Counted from the first letter of the stretch, positions 1 through 10,757 are shown. The stretch: DNA of 64,000 nucleotides from Mariniflexile fucanivorans (GCF_004341235.1 NZ_SLUP01000002.1:682001-746000), one strand, 5' to 3'. Notes: generated by a model from the sequence alone, not told the origin. Numbers and translations are program-made.

Positions 1-186
1 GGTGGCTTTTTTACATTTTTGAATATGTTCGCGCAATACTTCTGGGTACATGGAACCTGCTCCAATTAAGCCTAAAATACCTGAATTACTGGCAGCCGAT
101 GCCAACTTCCAACCGCTATTCCAAACCATACCTGCTTGAATAATTGGATATTTAATATTGAATAATTGGGTGATTTTATTATGCAT
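1..186 (-). CDS. NAD(P)H-dependent flavin oxidoreductase / nitronate monooxygenase family (N-terminal part)
   Basis: Only the first 62 codons lie in the window; the gene runs off the left edge. The visible peptide has the family's start, with a short helix followed by YPIIQAGM and a Gly-rich loop (GLIGAGSM). In this family these residues form the first strand of an FMN-binding TIM barrel. Members oxidise nitronates or act as FabK-like enoyl reductases, and the fragment cannot separate these. The ATG follows the stop codon of the S8 protease with no gap, so the two genes are probably translationally coupled in one leftward operon with mnmA. The family call is fairly secure; the substrate is unknown. 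Confidence 0.75.
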   Translation of the reverse strand, partial: MHNKITQLFNIKYPIIQAGMVWNSGWKLASAASNSGILGLIGAGSMYPEVLREHIQKCKKAT

Positions 187-1800
187 TTACTGTTTTATGA
201 TTTTAAATGATTTAGATGTTTTTTTTGAATTTAATCTTAATATATACAAGCCTTTTGAGAGAGATGATACATCAATTTGATTGTTAACGGCATCAACAGA
301 TATATTTAACACCTGTTTCCCTAACATATCAAATAAAGCTATATTTAATTGACTTTCTTCTGAAGGAATTTCAAAATAGATGCGCTCTTTTACAGGATTT
401 GGATATACTTTAATACTAGCGTCAAAATTATTCTGAATGTTTAATGCTAAATTAAGTGCCGTTTGCAAATTAGGAATCCCATAGCCTAAAAAATAATCTG
501 GGTTATTAAATTGAGAAGCCGATTGACGAACCAATTGCATAATTTCAGCATTGGTTTTATTTGGTAAAGCTTGCCATAAGCAAACCATGCCACCTGCCAT
601 AATGGGGGAACTGAAGGATGTACCACTAGCTGTAGAAATTATATCGTTTTTTGTAATAATAGCACTTCCTTCGCCTTGTGCTACTACATCTGGTTTTTGA
701 CTGGATTGAAAAACACTTCCAATAGAACTGGACGCCGCTTTTACTCCCAATGAATTAACAGAACCTATTGTAAAAACACCAGTGGCATCAGCAGGAGCTC
801 CTACTATTTGCCATGCATTAGCGCCATCGTTACCCGCTGAAGTCACTAACAACATCCCTTTTTCGAAAGCAATATTGGCACCTTTGGTAATGAATGCTGT
901 GTTGCCATCCATATTGGCAGTTGTATAGCTGTAATTAGAATTATCATAGGTAGTGTATCCTAAAGATGTGTTTATAACATCAACTCCCAAACTATCGGCA
1001 CGCTCTGCTGCTTCCACCCAATAGCTTTCTTCAACTGGATTTTCACTGCTACCATCTTCAGTTGTAAATAAATAATAGGTCGCATCGGGTGCTGTACCTA
1101 CATATTGATTTTCAATGTAACCTGCCATTGTACTTAAAACCCAGGTTCCATGATCTGATGATGTATTTGTGTAAACATTATCATCTCTATCAACAAAATC
1201 ATAAACACCTTTAATATTTCCTGCATTTCTTAAGCGTTGAAAAGCTGCCATCGTATTAACGTTTGTAAAACCTGCATCTAAAACGGCAACCGTCATGCCC
1301 GTTCCTGTATAATTCAATTTGTGTAATTGATCTACCTTAACCATTTGGTTTTGATTTGCAGCAGACCCGTATGCAAAATCGGTTAAAATATTTTCTAACT
1401 TCGATTGCTTTTTTTGCTTGACGGATTTATTTCCATTCAAACTTTTATTAGCAAAATCTATACGGTCTACAAAAGAAAAAGTTGTTTTTAAGTTATTTAT
1501 ATCAACCTCAGTTCCTCTTACATGAACAGCATTAAACCATTTTGATTTTGCCATAACCGTAATACCCGTAGCTGTTTTTAACTGTGAGATATAGGTTTCG
1601 TTAACAGGCATATCGCGTGCATCTATAACAACACCGTGAGCGTTTTTTCTATCAACAGCCTTTTGTGTTAAAATTGAAATAGGATTGGATATATATGTAG
1701 CGACATTTTGTTTAGCTTCCAAATAGATCCATGCATCTTCCTGTGCAAAAAGCATGTTAGAAAAACATACCAACACTAAAACAAATAAGCCTTTTTTCAT
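187..1800 (-). CDS. Secreted S8 (subtilisin-like) serine protease with type IX sorting domain
   Basis: The protein has 537 residues. A signal peptide (about 1-19, ending LFAQ) is followed by an N-terminal prodomain-like region (about 22-140) and then the subtilase fold. The catalytic set is visible: Asp175 in AVLDAGF, His217 in DHGTW, oxyanion Asn324 in SAGND and Ser396 in GTSFSSP. Residues from about 463 (VYPNPV to the end KIIKQ) are a typical por secretion C-terminal domain, so export through the type IX system and surface display or release are expected. It lies 25 bp after mnmA and abuts the flavin oxidoreductase, which suggests one leftward transcript. Its natural substrate is unknown. 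Confidence 0.93.
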   Translation of the reverse strand: MKKGLFVLVLVCFSNMLFAQEDAWIYLEAKQNVATYISNPISILTQKAVDRKNAHGVVIDARDMPVNETYISQLKTATGITVMAKSKWFNAVHVRGTEVDINNLKTTFSFVDRIDFANKSLNGNKSVKQKKQSKLENILTDFAYGSAANQNQMVKVDQLHKLNYTGTGMTVAVLDAGFTNVNTMAAFQRLRNAGNIKGVYDFVDRDDNVYTNTSSDHGTWVLSTMAGYIENQYVGTAPDATYYLFTTEDGSSENPVEESYWVEAAERADSLGVDVINTSLGYTTYDNSNYSYTTANMDGNTAFITKGANIAFEKGMLLVTSAGNDGANAWQIVGAPADATGVFTIGSVNSLGVKAASSSIGSVFQSSQKPDVVAQGEGSAIITKNDIISTASGTSFSSPIMAGGMVCLWQALPNKTNAEIMQLVRQSASQFNNPDYFLGYGIPNLQTALNLALNIQNNFDASIKVYPNPVKERIYFEIPSEESQLNIALFDMLGKQVLNISVDAVNNQIDVSSLSKGLYILRLNSKKTSKSFKIIKQ

Positions 1801-1825
1801 ATATAAACTATTATTATACTGTGAT

Positions 1826-3013
1826 TTACGAAATAACTCCCGAACCTATCAATTCATCACCAATATACCAAGCTGCAAATTGTCCTTCGGTTATCGCAGA
1901 TTGAAAGTCTTCAAATTCTACATACAAACCACTATCTACTTTATGCAATGTCGCATTTTGTAATGGTTGACGGTATCTAATTCTTGCCATTACTTGCATG
2001 GTTTCATCTACTTTTAACGCTAAATCTTCACGTATCCAGTGTATTTCTTCATTTGCAATAAACAACGCTTTTTTTAATAATCCAGGATGTTCTTTACCTT
2101 GTCCTGTATAGATAACATTGTCATCAACATTAGTATCTATAACAAATAGCGGCTCTAAAGTACCTCCTACTGCTAGCCCTTTACGCTGACCTTTAGTAAA
2201 ATAATGAGCCCCTTGATGTTTACCTACTACTTTACCTAAATCGACTTTATAATCGATTTTACGAGACAAATATTTTAATTTCTCTTCTTCTGAATTAAAT
2301 TTAGGCTCAACACTATTATAAATACTTTGTTCTTTAGGGATTTCAACAATAACACCCTCTTTTGGTTTTAATTGTTGTTGAAGAAAGTCTGGTAACTTCA
2401 CCTTACCGATAAAACAAAGGCCTTGTGAATCTTTCTTTTCAGCGGTTACCAAATCTAATTCCATTGCTATTTTTCTTACTTCAGGCTTGGTTAATTCGCC
2501 TATGGGGAATAATGATTTAGATAATTGTTGCTGTGATAATTGGCATAAAAAATACGATTGGTCTTTATTACCATCTTTACCAGCTAATAATTGATATATA
2601 TCGTTACCATCTTTTTGAATAACACCTTTTCTGCAATAATGCCCTGTGGCTACATAATCAGCGCCAAGTTCTAAAGCAATATTCATAAATACATCAAACT
2701 TTATTTCTCTGTTGCAAAGTACATCTGGGTTGGGGGTTCTCCCTTTTTCATATTCATGAAACATATAATCTACAATACGTTCTTTGTACTGTTCACTTAA
2801 ATCAACTGTTTGAAAAGGAATGCCTAGTTTTTCGGCCACCAACATAGCATCGTTACTATCTTCCAACCATGGGCATTCGTTAGAAATCGTAACCGAATCA
2901 TCATGCCAGTTTTTCATAAACAACCCAATTACTTCATACCCTTGTTGCTTTAGTAAATAGGCTGCAACACTAGAATCTACCCCACCTGAAAGGCCAATTA
3001 TTACTCGTTTCAT
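1826..3013 (-). CDS. mnmA: tRNA-specific 2-thiouridylase MnmA
   Basis: MnmA uses ATP and relayed sulfur to thiolate uridine 34 of tRNA-Lys, -Glu and -Gln. The N-terminal PP-loop SGGVDSS is intact. The two catalytic cysteines are present: Cys100 in VLCNRE and Cys200 in GLCFIG, numbered from the chosen start. I chose the ATG at 3013 because the product then begins [11 protein letters not shown] as in the family. A more upstream ATG at 3034 lies inside a -7 promoter box and would add seven atypical residues. The length of 395 aa is normal. It is the first gene of a leftward group with the S8 protease and a flavin oxidoreductase. Confidence 0.96.
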   Translation of the reverse strand: MKRVIIGLSGGVDSSVAAYLLKQQGYEVIGLFMKNWHDDSVTISNECPWLEDSNDAMLVAEKLGIPFQTVDLSEQYKERIVDYMFHEYEKGRTPNPDVLCNREIKFDVFMNIALELGADYVATGHYCRKGVIQKDGNDIYQLLAGKDGNKDQSYFLCQLSQQQLSKSLFPIGELTKPEVRKIAMELDLVTAEKKDSQGLCFIGKVKLPDFLQQQLKPKEGVIVEIPKEQSIYNSVEPKFNSEEEKLKYLSRKIDYKVDLGKVVGKHQGAHYFTKGQRKGLAVGGTLEPLFVIDTNVDDNVIYTGQGKEHPGLLKKALFIANEEIHWIREDLALKVDETMQVMARIRYRQPLQNATLHKVDSGLYVEFEDFQSAITEGQFAAWYIGDELIGSGVIS

Positions 3014-3031
3014 CAAAAAAAAATTATTGCA

Positions 3032-3039
3032 CAAAGATA
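3032..3039 (-). promoter_or_regulatory. -7 promoter box of mnmA
   Basis: On the minus strand the sequence reads TATCTTTG, matching the Bacteroidota -7 consensus TAnnTTTG. It lies about 19 nt before the ATG at 3013. It overlaps the alternative ATG at 3034, which argues against that start. No clean -33 TTTG was found. Confidence 0.6.
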
Positions 3040-3095
3040 TAAATTATAGAGATTGAAACCTGTTAATATTGAATAAGGTTCATCATAAGATTAAT

Positions 3096-3183
3096 TTTTG
3101 TTTAATTATTTTAACAAAACTTTAAACAAAATAACTTTGTTTTGTTTAATTATTTTGTAAATTTGCTAAACAAAACAATTAAA
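3096..3183 (+). promoter_or_regulatory. Promoter and probable operator region of the fasciclin gene
   Basis: A -33 TTTG (3136-3139) and a -7 box TAAATTTG (3158-3165), 18 nt apart, match the Bacteroidota promoter and put transcription start near 3172. Around it a 17-bp word, TTTTGTTTAATTATTTT, occurs twice on the same strand (3096-3112 and 3140-3156). Just after the -7 box, CAAAACAATTAAAC (about 3171-3184) is a near-complement of the same word. The second direct copy lies between the -33 and -7 boxes. This arrangement suggests a regulator-binding site, but the regulator is not visible here. Confidence 0.6.
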
Positions 3184-3193
3184 CCTATTAGAT

Positions 3194-4156
3194 ATGAAAA
3201 AGATTAAATTTATCAGCAAGTTATCATTAATAGCATTTGCATTATTCGCAATAGTATCATGTGATGACGATGACGACCCAGTAAAACAACCAGAGACCAT
3301 TGCAGAAATAGCTGCAGCAACGCCTGGTTTTGAAACATTAGTTGCCGCCTTAGACCGTGCAGATTTAGTAGTAACACTTGATAGCCCAGGTGCTTTCACC
3401 GTATTTGCACCAACAAACACAGCTTTTCAAGCATTTTTAACAGCTAATAATTTTGCATCTCTAGAAGCCATTCCTGTAGATGTACTTAAACAGGTATTAT
3501 TAAACCATGTAGTTGCAGGAAAAAATGTATCAAGCGGACTTACTACGGGCTATGTTAATAGTTTAGCCACTTATGGAGATACGAACTTAAATTTAAGTAT
3601 GTTTATTAATACCAGTAATGGTGTAGAAATAAACGGAGTATCCAGTGTAACAACTCCAGATATTGATGCAACAAATGGCGTTATACATATTGTTGATGCG
3701 GTAATTGGCCTACCAACTGTTGTTACATTCGCTACAGCAGACCCTACATTTAGTACATTGGTGGCAGCTTTAACAAGAGAATCTTCATTTACTTTTGTTA
3801 ACACATTATCATCAACTTCTACTCCAGCGCCTTTCACGGTTTTTGCTCCAACAAATACGGCTTTTGGAAATTTACTAACTGAACTAGAAGTAGCTAATTT
3901 AGCTGCTATACCTACCGCTACATTATCGGCAACTTTAAGTATGCATGTGGTTGCAGGAGCTAATGTTCAGTCTACAGCTTTAACAAATAACATGACCATT
4001 ACTACTTTAGGTGGTAATATTACAGCTAAAACTACTGGTGGTGCTACTTTAACAGACGCAAACAACAGAGTAAGTAATATTATTGCTGTAAATGTACAAG
4101 CTGTAAATGGAGTAATACACGCCATTGACAAAGTTATTCTACCTAATTTACAATAG
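3194..4156 (+). CDS. Lipoprotein with two fasciclin (FAS1) domains
   Basis: The protein has 320 residues. The lipobox IVSC puts the lipidated Cys at 23, followed by five Asp residues, a common flavobacterial lipoprotein start. Two FAS1 repeats follow (about 35-170 and 175-318). Each carries the FTVFAPTNTAF core and a C-terminal NGVIH-D-V/I-P segment. FAS1 domains mediate adhesion or ligand binding at the cell surface. The gene has its own promoter and an intrinsic terminator, so it is monocistronic. Fasciclin genes in Bacteroidota are often stress- or light-regulated, and the repeats upstream fit tight control; this last point is inference. Confidence 0.9.
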   Translation: MKKIKFISKLSLIAFALFAIVSCDDDDDPVKQPETIAEIAAATPGFETLVAALDRADLVVTLDSPGAFTVFAPTNTAFQAFLTANNFASLEAIPVDVLKQVLLNHVVAGKNVSSGLTTGYVNSLATYGDTNLNLSMFINTSNGVEINGVSSVTTPDIDATNGVIHIVDAVIGLPTVVTFATADPTFSTLVAALTRESSFTFVNTLSSTSTPAPFTVFAPTNTAFGNLLTELEVANLAAIPTATLSATLSMHVVAGANVQSTALTNNMTITTLGGNITAKTTGGATLTDANNRVSNIIAVNVQAVNGVIHAIDKVILPNLQ

Positions 4157-4213
4157 ATAGGTTTGATTAATAGCAGTAGCCAGTTTATTAATAAAAATTG
4201 TCTATGAAAAGGG

Positions 4214-4242
4214 ACTCCTTAAGAAATTAAGGAGTTTTTTTT
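4214..4242 (+). terminator. Intrinsic terminator of the fasciclin gene
   Basis: A perfect 9-bp stem (ACTCCTTAA with TTAAGGAGT) around a GAAA tetraloop is followed by eight T. The right arm and T-run overlap the last codons of the oppositely oriented YwqK-like gene, which ends at 4227. Confidence 0.9.
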
Positions 4243-4928
4243 ATGTATTGAGGAATATAAGTAAAATCTTTTTCTTCAGTTAATTTCCCGTCTTTGTAAT
4301 ATTTCCAAATGCCATCTTTTTTATCGTTTTTGTATAAACCTTCTGCTACCAATTCAGCTTTTGGTGAATAATATTTTGAATACCCATGCAATTCACCATT
4401 AACATATATTACTTCACTTAATAATACATTTGTATTAGAATAAACTACCGAAACGCCATCAAGTTTCCCGTTTTTATACGTTTGCTTTTCTGCTATTTGT
4501 CCGTTTGGGTAATAAACGGTACGTTCTCCATGCAAGATTCCAAAATCATTATAACGTTCTAAAGTTAACAACTTATCATTTGTTTTTTGATAATACTTCC
4601 ATTCGCCTATGTATTTTTTACCGTCCATTAGGCCTTCACTCACAACTTTCCCTGTTGAAGTGAAAAATTTCACATAGGCTTTATTATTATTTTCATTAAA
4701 CTCTTTAGTAGCCGTTAAAACTGCTTTATTCTTTATGTTTTTATAAAATTTGAAAAGACCTATTTCTTTACCATGAGAAAACGCACCTTCATACCTAAGA
4801 ACCTTCGTATTCTCAAAATTCTTTTTCCAAACACCATGATTTTTTCCATTGGCATCTAATTGATTTATTTCTTGTGCTAAAAGAAGTGTGCTAACTAATA
4901 AAAATAAGGCAGTAACTAGTGTTTTCAT
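4227..4928 (-). CDS. Exported MORN-variant (YwqK-like) repeat protein
   Basis: The protein has 233 residues with a signal peptide (about 1-19, ending LLLAQ). The rest is a run of YwqK/MORN-variant repeats of about 22 residues with the pattern G-x-Y-x-N-G-x-x-x-x. Examples are GERTVYYPNGQIAEK and DGVSVVYSNTNVL. Databases often label this family an antitoxin, but nothing here supports a toxin partner. In Bacteroidota these are usually exported proteins of unknown function. Its last six codons overlap the terminator of the fasciclin gene. A structured repeat lies about 90 bp upstream of its start. Confidence 0.8.
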   Translation of the reverse strand: MKTLVTALFLLVSTLLLAQEINQLDANGKNHGVWKKNFENTKVLRYEGAFSHGKEIGLFKFYKNIKNKAVLTATKEFNENNNKAYVKFFTSTGKVVSEGLMDGKKYIGEWKYYQKTNDKLLTLERYNDFGILHGERTVYYPNGQIAEKQTYKNGKLDGVSVVYSNTNVLLSEVIYVNGELHGYSKYYSPKAELVAEGLYKNDKKDGIWKYYKDGKLTEEKDFTYIPQYIKKTP

Positions 4929-5020
4929 CTATTATATTAATTGATTATAAGGATGATTATTTTATATTTCTGAATAACCTATAAACGAAACTATTGGTCT
5001 CAAATTGTATATAAAAAAAA

Positions 5021-5145
5021 CTGCCTGAAAAGTGTATTGTATTTACTTTGTCTGGTTGAGCTTGTCGAAACCGATATTTATTATCAGTAAGTTAAAATAT
5101 TTCGACAGGCTCAATATGACAGAAAACTACACTTTTCAGACAGCC
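5021..5145 (+). repeat. Structured intergenic repeat, copy A
   Basis: This is an about 125-bp element with nested inverted repeats. The outer arms are CTGCCTGAAAAGTGT and ACACTTTTCAGACAG. The inner arms are GTTGAGCTTGTCGAAA and TTTCGACAGGCTCAAT. Nearly identical elements lie at 38118-38246 (opposite orientation) and 47644-47780. It ends about 7 bp from the stop codon of yidC and can fold into a long hairpin, so it may also terminate yidC transcription. Confidence 0.9.
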
Positions 5146-5151
5146 TTTAAA

Positions 5152-7047
5152 TTATTTTTTGCGTTTTTGTTGCGCTTGTTTTTGCTGTTCTGCTTGTTCC
5201 ATCATTTCCTTCATTTTTGCTTGGAAACGACTTTCTTTTTTAGGTTTCTTTTTATTTTCCTGAATTTGAGCATGGATTTTATCCTCATCAAGAATGTAGT
5301 TTTTAATTACTAAAATGATACCAATACTAATTAAGTTTGAAATGAAATAGTATAAACTCAATCCTGATGCGTAATTATTAAAGAAGAACAACATCATAAT
5401 TGGTGAAAAATACATCATATACTTCATCATTTTCCCCATATCCGGCATCCCTTCTTGCGTTGGTTGCGAAGCCATTTGGTCTCCCGTTGTTAAGCGCATA
5501 TAGAAGAAAATAGCAATAGAGGCTAATATGGGGAACAAGCTTACGTGGTCACCATAAAACCAAATTTTAAAAGGTAATTCTGCAATAGTGTCATACGATG
5601 ATAAATCTTTTACCCAAAGGAAGCTTTTTTGTCTTAAATCAAAAGCCGATGGGAAAAATTGAAACAGTGCGTAAAATACAGGCAATTGTACCAATGCTGG
5701 CAAACATCCCGCCATGGGGCTTGCTCCTGCTTTATTTTGAAGCGCCAAGGTTTCTTGTTGCGCTTTCATTTTATTGTCTTTATGCTTTTCGCGAATGGCA
5801 TCCAATTCTGGTTTTAAAACCTTCATTTTCGCTTGCGATAAAAACTGCTTGTACTGTACAAAAGACATTAATAATTTTATTAATATCGTCATCACAATAA
5901 TAGCAATTCCGTAAGGCATAAAGTCTCCCAAAAAGGCAAATAAAGGAATGAATACATATTTATTTATCCATCCAAAAATTCCCCAACCTAAAGGCACTAC
6001 TTCATCTAGATTTCTATCGTATTTATTTAGAATTTTAAAGTCACTTGGACCGTAATACCAATCCATCGATTTATTAATCTCACCACCAGCCAATTCTAAA
6101 GGCAATTTTGCCGAAAAGGCTTTGGTATAAATCGTATCAATATCTTCATTTTGAACTAAGTTTCTAGATTCAAAAGCACCCGTTTTAAATGGGGTATCCG
6201 CTAATAAAATAGAGGTAAAGAAATGTTGTTTGAAGGCTACGTAGGTTACATCATCCGCGGTATCATCAGATAATTCGCGTTGTCCTAAATAATCATCTTT
6301 ACCATCTTCGTATTCAAAAACAACTTCGGTATATCTGTTTTCATAAGAAATACTTTTAGCATGGCGGTAGGTTTTTAAATTCCAATCTAAATTAACGGGT
6401 TGCGAACTGTTAATAACATCACTTAACCCTTGTGAACGTATGGTGAAATCCATCATATAATCACCATCTTTCAACTCGTATCTGTACTCTAAAAATTTAC
6501 TTTCAGATACTTTTAATTTCATAGAAACAACCGTAGAATTTCCATTTTTAGTTACCGTAGGTTGAAAATATAAATCTTTGGTATTTAGAATTCTGCTATC
6601 GGTCGTTCCGAAATTAATGTTTAAAGAAGCGTTGTTATCCTTAATAAGATAAATGGGCTGATCTTTAAAATCGGTATGTTTTTTTAGTTTTACTTCAGAA
6701 AGATACCCGCCTTTATTGTTAAATTTCAAAGCTAACAAATCGCTTTCTACAACGGTTTCTTCTTTAGATGCTGTAGCTGCAGAATATGCAAAAGCACCTA
6801 ATTTACTTTTTAAATTTACTAGTTGAAGCGAATCGGTTGTACCAACTGTAAAATCTTCGGCGGTAGTTACTTTTGTGTCTTGTGGAACTTTTGCTTGCTT
6901 TTCTGCTTCAACTTGTTCTTGTTTCGCTTTTTCTTGTGCTTTAAGTTCTTCTGGCGTTGGTTGATTTTGCCAAAGCATGTACATTAATATTCCGAAAATA
7001 AGCACAAAACCTATTACCGAATTAATGTCTAATTTTTTTTCTTCCAT
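5152..7047 (-). CDS. yidC: Membrane protein insertase YidC
   Basis: YidC inserts proteins into the inner membrane alone or with SecYEG. The 631-aa protein has an N-terminal membrane anchor (about 10-25) and a large periplasmic P1 domain (to about 340). From about 355 comes the conserved insertase core, with several membrane segments and the motif AGCLPALVQLPVFYALF. The C-terminus is very Lys/Gln-rich (ending QQKRKK), as in other members, and probably contacts ribosomes. pyrG lies 77 bp upstream on the same strand, an arrangement common in Flavobacteriaceae, so cotranscription is likely. The structured repeat copy A lies directly after the stop codon. Confidence 0.97.
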   Translation of the reverse strand: MEEKKLDINSVIGFVLIFGILMYMLWQNQPTPEELKAQEKAKQEQVEAEKQAKVPQDTKVTTAEDFTVGTTDSLQLVNLKSKLGAFAYSAATASKEETVVESDLLALKFNNKGGYLSEVKLKKHTDFKDQPIYLIKDNNASLNINFGTTDSRILNTKDLYFQPTVTKNGNSTVVSMKLKVSESKFLEYRYELKDGDYMMDFTIRSQGLSDVINSSQPVNLDWNLKTYRHAKSISYENRYTEVVFEYEDGKDDYLGQRELSDDTADDVTYVAFKQHFFTSILLADTPFKTGAFESRNLVQNEDIDTIYTKAFSAKLPLELAGGEINKSMDWYYGPSDFKILNKYDRNLDEVVPLGWGIFGWINKYVFIPLFAFLGDFMPYGIAIIVMTILIKLLMSFVQYKQFLSQAKMKVLKPELDAIREKHKDNKMKAQQETLALQNKAGASPMAGCLPALVQLPVFYALFQFFPSAFDLRQKSFLWVKDLSSYDTIAELPFKIWFYGDHVSLFPILASIAIFFYMRLTTGDQMASQPTQEGMPDMGKMMKYMMYFSPIMMLFFFNNYASGLSLYYFISNLISIGIILVIKNYILDEDKIHAQIQENKKKPKKESRFQAKMKEMMEQAEQQKQAQQKRKK

Positions 7048-7124
7048 GTATTCTTTATGTATCTAGTAAAAAGATTGACGTTATAAATGAAACGCACTAC
7101 CCTATATCAATAAGTTAACCAATT

Positions 7125-8807
<1,683 letters not shown>

Positions 8808-8966
8808 TTATTCTCGAATAAGTTTTTAGTTATTTAATGAGCGTTTATTAACATGGGTGTTGGTAGGAAAATTAGTTTGGTTTTGTGAAAATTATTTTAA
8901 ATTCGTTTAACTTTGGATACAAAACATTAAAATGATTTCATATACTTGTAGTTAGCTATAATGTTG

Positions 8967-8977
8967 AACTAACATCA
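8967..8977 (+). repeat. 11-bp direct repeat, left boundary of a cassette-like gene
   Basis: AACTAACATCA ends three bases before the ATG of the DMP19/MORN gene and recurs nine bases after its stop (10729-10739). The left copy is part of a small inverted repeat, ATGTT-GAACT-AACAT (8961-8975). Confidence 0.6.
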
Positions 8978-8980
8978 AGA

Positions 8981-10720
8981 ATGAAAAGAATCTTTACCAT
9001 TTCAATAATAATGATAAACCTATTAAATCTATTAGGTTGCAAAGCCCAAAACGAAAACGATCCTTATTGGGAATTTGATAAAACTGAACATTTCCGACCT
9101 AAACTAAATAAAGGCGAATTTTTCAAATTAAGTGGTTATGATTTTGGCTGGTTTGTACTTGAACCAATATCAAAATTTGTAAAGGATAAAGAGCACGAAA
9201 TTGAACGTGGAAAATCCTTATCGTACGGACAGAAAGCACTTTATTATTGGTGGTATTTAGACGCTCAAGTCACAAATGGTGGATTTGTTCAATTCTACTA
9301 TAATGGTTACGGACCTTATGTTCCAACAATAATTAAAGGGTTGGAACATATTGGAGATACTGAAATGACTAATCTGGTCAAAAAAGCAGATAAAATCTAT
9401 CAAAAAAACAAAAATCTAATGGATAAAGCACAAGAAAGTGATTTGTTTGGGAGCGACCTTTATGATAGGCTTGACGAAATGTCTTTGCTTGACGACAAGT
9501 ATTATGAAATGAATGAAAAGACAATGTCTTTAATTGAATCTTACATCCGTAAAAACCCAAACGAAATATGTCTTGACGAAGATGAAAAAGAATTTGATAT
9601 TACTTTTACTGGTCTTTGCAAGACTTTTTATGCTGACAAAACAGTCAAAGAAGAGTTTCAGCTTGAACAAGGTGTAATAAATGGAGAATTCAAGTCTTTT
9701 TATGAAAACGGAAAACTAAAAGAAAAAATAGATTACAAAAAAGGAGAACAAACTGGAGAAAGAATAGAATACTATGATAGTGGAAAATTAAAATATCAAA
9801 TAACTAAAGAGCCATCAAAAAACATCTTAATACACAAATGGTATTTTGAAAATGGAAATCCCAAAAAACTTGAAGCAAAACTTATAGAAAAAAACGAAAG
9901 AATTGGCGAGTACAAAGAATGGCACGAAAACGGACAGCTCGCAAAATCAGGAACATACAAATCAGACTATGAACGTGAAGGCGAATGGCTAGAATTCTAT
10001 GAAAATGGAAGCAAAAAAGTTGAGGCAGAATTTATAAATGGAGACTTTAGACTTAAAAATCATTGGAATAATAAAGGAGAGCAAACTTTAACAAATGGTA
10101 CTGGTCTTTATGTCAATGAATATTTAATGTTTGGAGATAAAGTTAACAGAAATGAACAAGAGTACAAAGACTATAAAAGACACGGAAAACAGAAAACTTT
10201 CACAAACGGAATTCTAACACTTTATCAAGAAATGGAAAATGGTAAGGAAAACGGAATTACTAGAAATTTTTATGAGAATGGTAATCTAAAACAAGAAACT
10301 GTTTACAAAAATGGAAGTTCAGTTTCAACTAAAAATTTTCCCAAATATAAAAATTCAAAAGTTGAAACATTCATCATTTCAAAGTTGTGTGAAGGATGTT
10401 ATAAAGACCACGAAAACTTCGAATTACCAGACAATGAACCAATGCCCATTAACGATTTAGAATTGGCAGAAAATTTCAAGGCAGAAATATCAATTTTCGA
10501 AGGATATGGAGATGACCACATAATGTCTTATGGATATTACTTATTTGTAGATAAAAAAGGAAATGTCAAGGATATAAAATTTGCGATTGCTGATAATTTG
10601 TGGTTAGATAAAGAAGTAAAAGCAAGTATGGCAGAAATGAAATTTGAACCTGCTTTAAAAGATGGAAAACCTACTGAAAGCATTCATTACGTTAGGTATA
10701 AAATGAAACTTATCGAATAA
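8981..10720 (+). CDS. Lipoprotein with DMP19-like (DUF4375), MORN-variant repeat and TonB-C-like domains
   Basis: The protein has 579 residues and starts with a lipobox (LLGC, Cys20). Residues about 50-195 resemble DUF4375/DMP19, with YYWWYLDAQVTNGGFVQFYYN. Residues about 205-450 are about ten YwqK/MORN-type repeats such as GEWLEFYENGSKKVEAEF. The last 100 residues, with KGNVKDIKFAIADN and MKFEPALKDGKP, resemble the C-terminal domain of TonB-like proteins. DMP19 of Neisseria is a DNA mimic, but the lipoprotein signal here points to the envelope, so that function should not be carried over. The gene stands alone between 11-bp direct repeats, and its biological role is unknown. Confidence 0.75.
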   Translation: MKRIFTISIIMINLLNLLGCKAQNENDPYWEFDKTEHFRPKLNKGEFFKLSGYDFGWFVLEPISKFVKDKEHEIERGKSLSYGQKALYYWWYLDAQVTNGGFVQFYYNGYGPYVPTIIKGLEHIGDTEMTNLVKKADKIYQKNKNLMDKAQESDLFGSDLYDRLDEMSLLDDKYYEMNEKTMSLIESYIRKNPNEICLDEDEKEFDITFTGLCKTFYADKTVKEEFQLEQGVINGEFKSFYENGKLKEKIDYKKGEQTGERIEYYDSGKLKYQITKEPSKNILIHKWYFENGNPKKLEAKLIEKNERIGEYKEWHENGQLAKSGTYKSDYEREGEWLEFYENGSKKVEAEFINGDFRLKNHWNNKGEQTLTNGTGLYVNEYLMFGDKVNRNEQEYKDYKRHGKQKTFTNGILTLYQEMENGKENGITRNFYENGNLKQETVYKNGSSVSTKNFPKYKNSKVETFIISKLCEGCYKDHENFELPDNEPMPINDLELAENFKAEISIFEGYGDDHIMSYGYYLFVDKKGNVKDIKFAIADNLWLDKEVKASMAEMKFEPALKDGKPTESIHYVRYKMKLIE

Positions 10721-10728
10721 AACAATAT

Positions 10729-10739
10729 AACTAACATCA
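10729..10739 (+). repeat. 11-bp direct repeat, right boundary of a cassette-like gene
   Basis: This is the second copy of AACTAACATCA, nine bases after the stop codon of the DMP19/MORN gene. With the copy at 8967-8977 it brackets that single gene almost exactly. Confidence 0.6.
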
Positions 10740-10757
10740 TACGAACCTTCCAAAACC

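Noticed and set aside
4227-4928. Toxin-antitoxin system (YwqK antitoxin label)
   Set aside because: The protein has a signal peptide, and no toxin-like gene is adjacent. The family label is generic.
5032-5313. 93-codon plus-strand open frame rich in Phe and Leu
   Set aside because: It overlaps the structured repeat and then reads antisense through the Lys-rich end of yidC. It has no homology-like motifs and is a shadow frame.
8981-10720. DNA-mimic anti-restriction protein
   Set aside because: The DMP19-like domain is present, but the lipobox and MORN repeats place it in the envelope, so a DNA-mimic role cannot be supported.
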